Source of the DNA: Smittium culicis
Taxonomy: Eukaryota; Kickxellomycota; Harpellomycetes; Harpellales; Legeriomycetaceae
Direction: 5' to 3'
NCBI GenBank assembly: GCA_001970855.1
Contig: LSSN01003555.1
Location: 1 to 21,422 of the forward strand
Length of the DNA: 21,422 nucleotides
Both the position numbers and the translations under genes were made by a program. Each line of letters opens with the position of its first letter. Position 1 is the first letter of the stretch. Below the pieces are notes generated by a model. It made no database searches, had not been told where the DNA came from, and worked only from the letters and a program-made list of their open reading frames with translations. This document shows positions 18,187 to 21,422 of this stretch, one piece after another.

Positions 18187-18345
18187 GAGCTTAATAAAAT
18201 GAATAAAAAAATTTTTTTATAGAGCTTAATATAGCGATTAAATTTTATTTTTTTTATAGCTAAATATAACGATTAAATTTTATTTTTTTTATAGCTAAAT
18301 ATAACGATTAAATTTTATTTTTTTTAGAGCTTAACAATATGACTG
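18187..18345 (+). repeat. 35-bp tandem repeat, about 4.5 units
   Basis: Units begin at 18187, 18222, 18257, 18292 and 18327, each starting (G/T)AGC(T)TAA. The inner units share AACGATTAAATTTTATTTT. The array starts about 45 bases after the stop codon of the secreted-protein gene, so it may lie within or near its transcript end. The first and last units are more diverged. Confidence 0.85.
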
Positions 18346-18743
18346 ATTATTATTTAAATGCGTCATTTTCTTTAAATTATTGCAATCTATAATGATATAT
18401 TTATTTACTGAATATATTCTAGTAGAGTAGAAAAGGAACTAAAAAATGTTTAGGATAATATTCACACTCGATGAGACGCAATAAATCACAAATAAAAAGC
18501 GATTTATTTAATTTAGTCCAAAGGGTATGTAAAATAATTTCATGCATATTTTTTGTAATTATTTACAGCATATTTGAATATCATAATATTTTGAATCCGT
18601 TTATTTTTAGGGATTTACATAGAGGCAAAAATTGAAAAAATTAAAGAGAAATAAATAACTACTTATTAAATAAAAAAGGGTTAATTGCAAAAATAGTCAA
18701 AATTTCATTGGAAAATTGCAAAGCTAATCAAAGTAATATAGTT

Positions 18744-19171
18744 CTATCTCTCTGTCGCTTAAAAAAATTTTATTAGGATAGCCAATAGGATTAGAGAAAC
18801 TATAAAATTTTATTTGTTATCTACTATTCACTTTTTTTTACGCCCTTAATAAATAAAATTGACTATAACCATCGAACACGTAGTCTATCGACTTTAATTT
18901 ATAAATCCAACTTTGTTGACCTTGCCAAGAGCTACATTTTGGTACAAGTTTGGTCTCTGAAGACAAAGTTTAAATATTGCAATTAAATTGTAAGTGCCCA
19001 AGTTTGGTGCACGGTTTTAATTAGTCAAATCGAGAGTAAAAAAGTGCGCAAATCGCCGAATTTAACGAATTTGATTAGTTCGACTAATTTGCGACACAAA
19101 AAAAAAAAGCCTACACAAAAAAAACTAAAAAAATAAATAAAAGCATAAAAAAAACACCAATTATATTAACA
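18744..19171 (+). promoter_or_regulatory. LINE 5' UTR with one 222-bp-type monomer
   Basis: The segment 18778-18960 aligns with the monomer at 3724-3945. Shared blocks include GCCAATAGGATTAGAGAA, AAAATTGACTATAA and GGTCTCT. The unique part that follows (18961-19171) includes a CGAATTTGATTAGTTCG stretch and ends in an A-rich leader before the ORF1 ATG. LINE transcription starts from such internal 5' UTR promoters, but no core promoter can be pinned down by eye. Confidence 0.6.
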
Positions 19172-20550
19172 ATGGTCATTAGAAAGCCCGTAAAACATGC
19201 TAGAACCTTACTTAGCGACGTTGTGAAGGGGAATGACCCTCATTGCCTCATAAATGAGGTACAAAACAGCTATTCTGCTGATTATACTAGAGTTAATAAC
19301 CAACATAGGCTAAAATATGATCCCAAATCACAATTAAACAACAAAAAAATGCAAAAAAGATCAACTAAAAAAATCCTCGCAGGAAAAAAAGGAAATATGA
19401 CAAATATGAGCCCGTATAAGGAGGTTTCCATCAAGCATATGCTTTTTGGAGGTGAAATGACCTGCCTTGAGAAGTTCTGCACTGGTGGCTCCGACATGAA
19501 AGTCGGCTGCTCATGGGCCCAATTCAAAGGGAACTACATCGACGCCATTGAGGTCATATTCAGTGCGCTTAAAGAAGTATCATACATTAGACAAGACGAC
19601 CATCGCGCCGGCACCACATACATGATTTTAAATAGCATAAAAGAAGCAAACAATCTAATGTCTACGAAGCTTGTCTATAACGACAAGCCAATAGACCTAT
19701 ACTAGACAGTGAAAATCGAACAGGATATCACTGTAGTTAACATCCCTAACTTCAGGGATGTAGGAATCGAACCAATGGCCAAGCTAATTCTAAAAGAGCT
19801 CGGGCCTTGGTGCGAAATCAAGGATATCAGCGCTTGGCGCCGATTCGACAACAACCAGTACCTCCCATATGGGATAAAAGTACTTGTAAAAAAAAATAAC
19901 ATGGAGGTCGACTTCCCAAGCTTCCTCGACCATGAAAATGGTAAAATAAAAATTTTTTATAAGGGCTGTAAGGAGGCATGCAGCTACTGCAAGGAGGCCG
20001 GGCACTGGAAATCCGAGTGCCATAAAATCAAGAAAAATCTTATAAAAAAAATGCACGCGAGAACATGCAGAAGCTAAAATTCAGCTTTAACAGCTCCAAC
20101 GCTGAAGCACCACCGGTATCAGCCGCTCCCCAAACTGATGATTCTAAATCAGTGATTGCAGAAGCTCAGCCCAGCACAAAGCCGGTTGAGAAGTCAAAAA
20201 TCATCAACGATACCGGGTCTGACGGCAGTGGTGATGACAATCATCAACCTATAATCAAAAGAACAGCAAAATCCACTATTAATAGTGATGATTTCTCCAA
20301 TATCTCGGTAGACAGTGATATGAGCTCCCCAATGGAGATCAAAAAAGAGTTTATATCACCAAATTCTAGCCCTAAAAACGACTCTAATGGTTATAGCCCT
20401 CCATCAGAGCACGCATTGATGGCAGCGAAAGCCATAATGGGGTAGATATCAGAAATAGTATTTAATGAATATGTAACAAATGTATACAAGGCTCCTCCAG
20501 GAAGCAATAAAGCTGTTATAGATCCTGTATCTGACGCCGAACATCAGTAA
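19172..20550 (+). pseudogene. LINE ORF1 (zinc-knuckle nucleic-acid-binding protein), broken
   Basis: The reading starts at the ATG at 19172 after an A-rich leader. The first block (177 codons) ends at a TAG (19703-19705). The same frame continues with TVKIEQDITVVNIPNF and reaches one CCHC knuckle, C-x2-C-x4-H-x4-C, at 19979-20020 (CSYCKEAGHWKSEC). After an A8 run at 20044-20051 the coding moves to frame 1 (NMQKLKFSFNSSNAE) and carries a Ser/Asp/Pro-rich tail to a TAG at 20443-20445. The next 34 codons still look coding (APPGSNKAVIDPVSD) and end at TAA 20548-20550, so that TAG may also be a mutation. ORF1 proteins bind the element's RNA during retrotransposition. The intact length would be about 460 residues. 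Both premature stops could come from CAG to TAG. Confidence 0.8.
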
Positions 20551-20638
20551 ATCTCTGATATAGAGTACTGATGATGATCATAAAATCTTCAACACATAAT
20601 ATGAAGCAAAAAATCTCTAAAAAAATTATAAAATGTGA

Positions 20639-21422
20639 AAAACTTTTAAAAAATTCCGAATAAATGTCAATAAATTCTTGGTTCTCAAGGTCCAAGAACT
20701 CAAAAAAGATACTGTAAAAAAGTACATAGAGCTCAATAGCACTCTAAAACACCATCAGTTTACAGTAAAAAAACTAAGACAACGCAATAGCCAGTGGAGG
20801 CACGAAATCCACTCTACTAACGGTCAAAAAATTAACTTCACAGAAAATGAAATAAAATCAATTGAAAAAGCTCTGGGCGCAAAAATTAGGCGCGAAAAAA
20901 AACAAAAATTTCGATCCGCCAATTTAAGTGGCCAAAAAAATCAAAAAATTAATTGCTTAAAAAACAACACTCTGACGGTTATGACCTACAATATACGAGG
21001 CATAAAGAGTATAAAAGACGAACTGGAGCACTATCTGAATTTTTCAAAGTCGGATAGTGCTAAGCCCGATATCCTGGCACTCCAGGAAACTTTTTTAACT
21101 AAAAAAACTTACCGCTGCCGTATACCAGGATACACATGTATAGAAGCCAAAGCCGATCACGCCAAAGGTGGCACCGGTCTACTGCTGGCTGTAAAAAATA
21201 ACATTGGACTAGAAATTAGCGAATTTAAAGCAGCGCCTACTTGGCTATCTGGGATAGTCTCCGGGCGCACCAAAAATGGTGATAAATTCACGCTTTTGGT
21301 CACAAATGTGCACTTCCCAAACGCTGGAATTCGCAAAAAGCGAGCGATTTCCGAGCTTTTGGGCAACTATAAAAATTTCGATAAAAAATTTAAAAAACAC
21401 ATACTGCTGGGGGACTACAATA
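20639..21422 (+). CDS. LINE ORF2, N-terminal endonuclease domain (partial)
   Basis: One frame is open from 20639 to the window's end. From 20981 it encodes the apurinic/apyrimidinic-like endonuclease that nicks target DNA for reverse transcription. Visible motifs are VMTYNIRG with the metal-binding N, DILALQETFL with the catalytic E, GGTGLLLAV, LVTNVHFPNAG with the active-site H region, and LLGDYN with the D-x-N pair at the very edge. Before it lies a Lys/Gln/Glu-rich segment (KKDTVKKYIELNSTLKHH) that could form a coiled coil. No ATG precedes 20981 in this frame. A short frame starting at an ATG at 20601 (MKQKISKKIIKCEK) ends at 20663, so the true start may be there with a later frameshift. 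The reverse transcriptase lies outside the window. Confidence 0.85.

Larger units (their letters stand above)
18744..21422 (+). mobile_element. LINE (non-LTR) retrotransposon, runs off the window
   Basis: A 5' UTR with one full promoter-like monomer is followed by ORF1 with a CCHC zinc knuckle and by the apurinic-like endonuclease start of ORF2. This is the layout of endonuclease-bearing LINEs. The start near 18744 falls inside the tail of a preceding monomer (TCTATCTCTCTG), so the copy is cut within a monomer array, as expected for tandem 5' UTRs. The reverse transcriptase and 3' end would lie beyond 21422. ORF1 is broken, while the visible ORF2 frame is intact. Confidence 0.85.

Noticed and set aside
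18187..18345. CRISPR-like array
   Set aside because: The 35-bp units adjoin with no unique spacers, so this is a plain tandem repeat in a eukaryotic context.
19172..20550. Possible reassignment of UAG to glutamine, since both ORF1 stops are TAG and could derive from CAG
   Set aside because: The other broken genes here have TAA and TGA stops as well, the element also has a frameshift, and two events are too few. Ordinary decay is simpler.
1..21422. tRNA or rRNA genes
   Set aside because: I looked for cloverleaf-type GGTTCGA arms and conserved rRNA segments and saw none. A covariance-model scan would be needed to exclude diverged ones.

Overview
The window is a very AT-rich stretch of a eukaryotic nuclear genome. 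It looks gene-poor and transposon-rich. The only clear housekeeping gene is an intron-less O-acetylhomoserine sulfhydrylase (MET17/MET15 type). That enzyme, together with a DIRS retrotransposon, a MULE transposon, a zinc-knuckle LINE and TTAA-bounded piggyBac-like repeats, points to a fungus, most likely an early-diverging AT-rich lineage. This assignment is inference: no rRNA or marker gene is present. Composition is sharply bimodal. The sulfhydrylase gene and the retroelement coding regions are visibly richer in G+C than the sequence around them.

Layout. 1-2014: AT-rich sequence with one end of a piggyBac-like repeat (1036) and one copy of a dispersed repeat, here called R1 (1275-1440). 2015-3334: the sulfhydrylase gene, followed by microsatellites. 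3724-4555: a LINE derivative in which tandem 222-bp 5' UTR monomers are joined directly to the C-terminal end of ORF2. 5076-9750: a MULE DNA transposon with roughly 270-bp terminal inverted repeats, a broken transposase and a separate decayed coding-like island (8405-8845). 9951-10745: a repeat copy R2 and a cluster of piggyBac-like MITE pieces. 11950-15115: a DIRS retrotransposon with terminal inverted repeats and an internal complementary region, but shortened and broken coding regions. 15600-16195: R2 in inverted orientation and two R1 copies. 16979-17165: the best-preserved piggyBac-like MITE. 17598-18143: an intact gene for a small secreted helical protein, followed by a 35-bp tandem repeat. 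18744-21422: a LINE with a promoter-like 5' UTR, a broken ORF1 and the start of ORF2 (endonuclease), running off the window.

Two genes look intact and functional: the sulfhydrylase, which makes homocysteine (or cysteine) from O-acetyl amino acids and sulfide, and the secreted orphan protein. They are not an operon and share no visible pathway. Everything else is mobile DNA in various states of decay. The DIRS, MULE and LINE ORF1 coding regions carry nonsense mutations and frameshifts, although some non-coding structures are very well preserved, for example a perfect 70-bp inverted match in the DIRS element. No tRNA, rRNA or CRISPR array was recognised.
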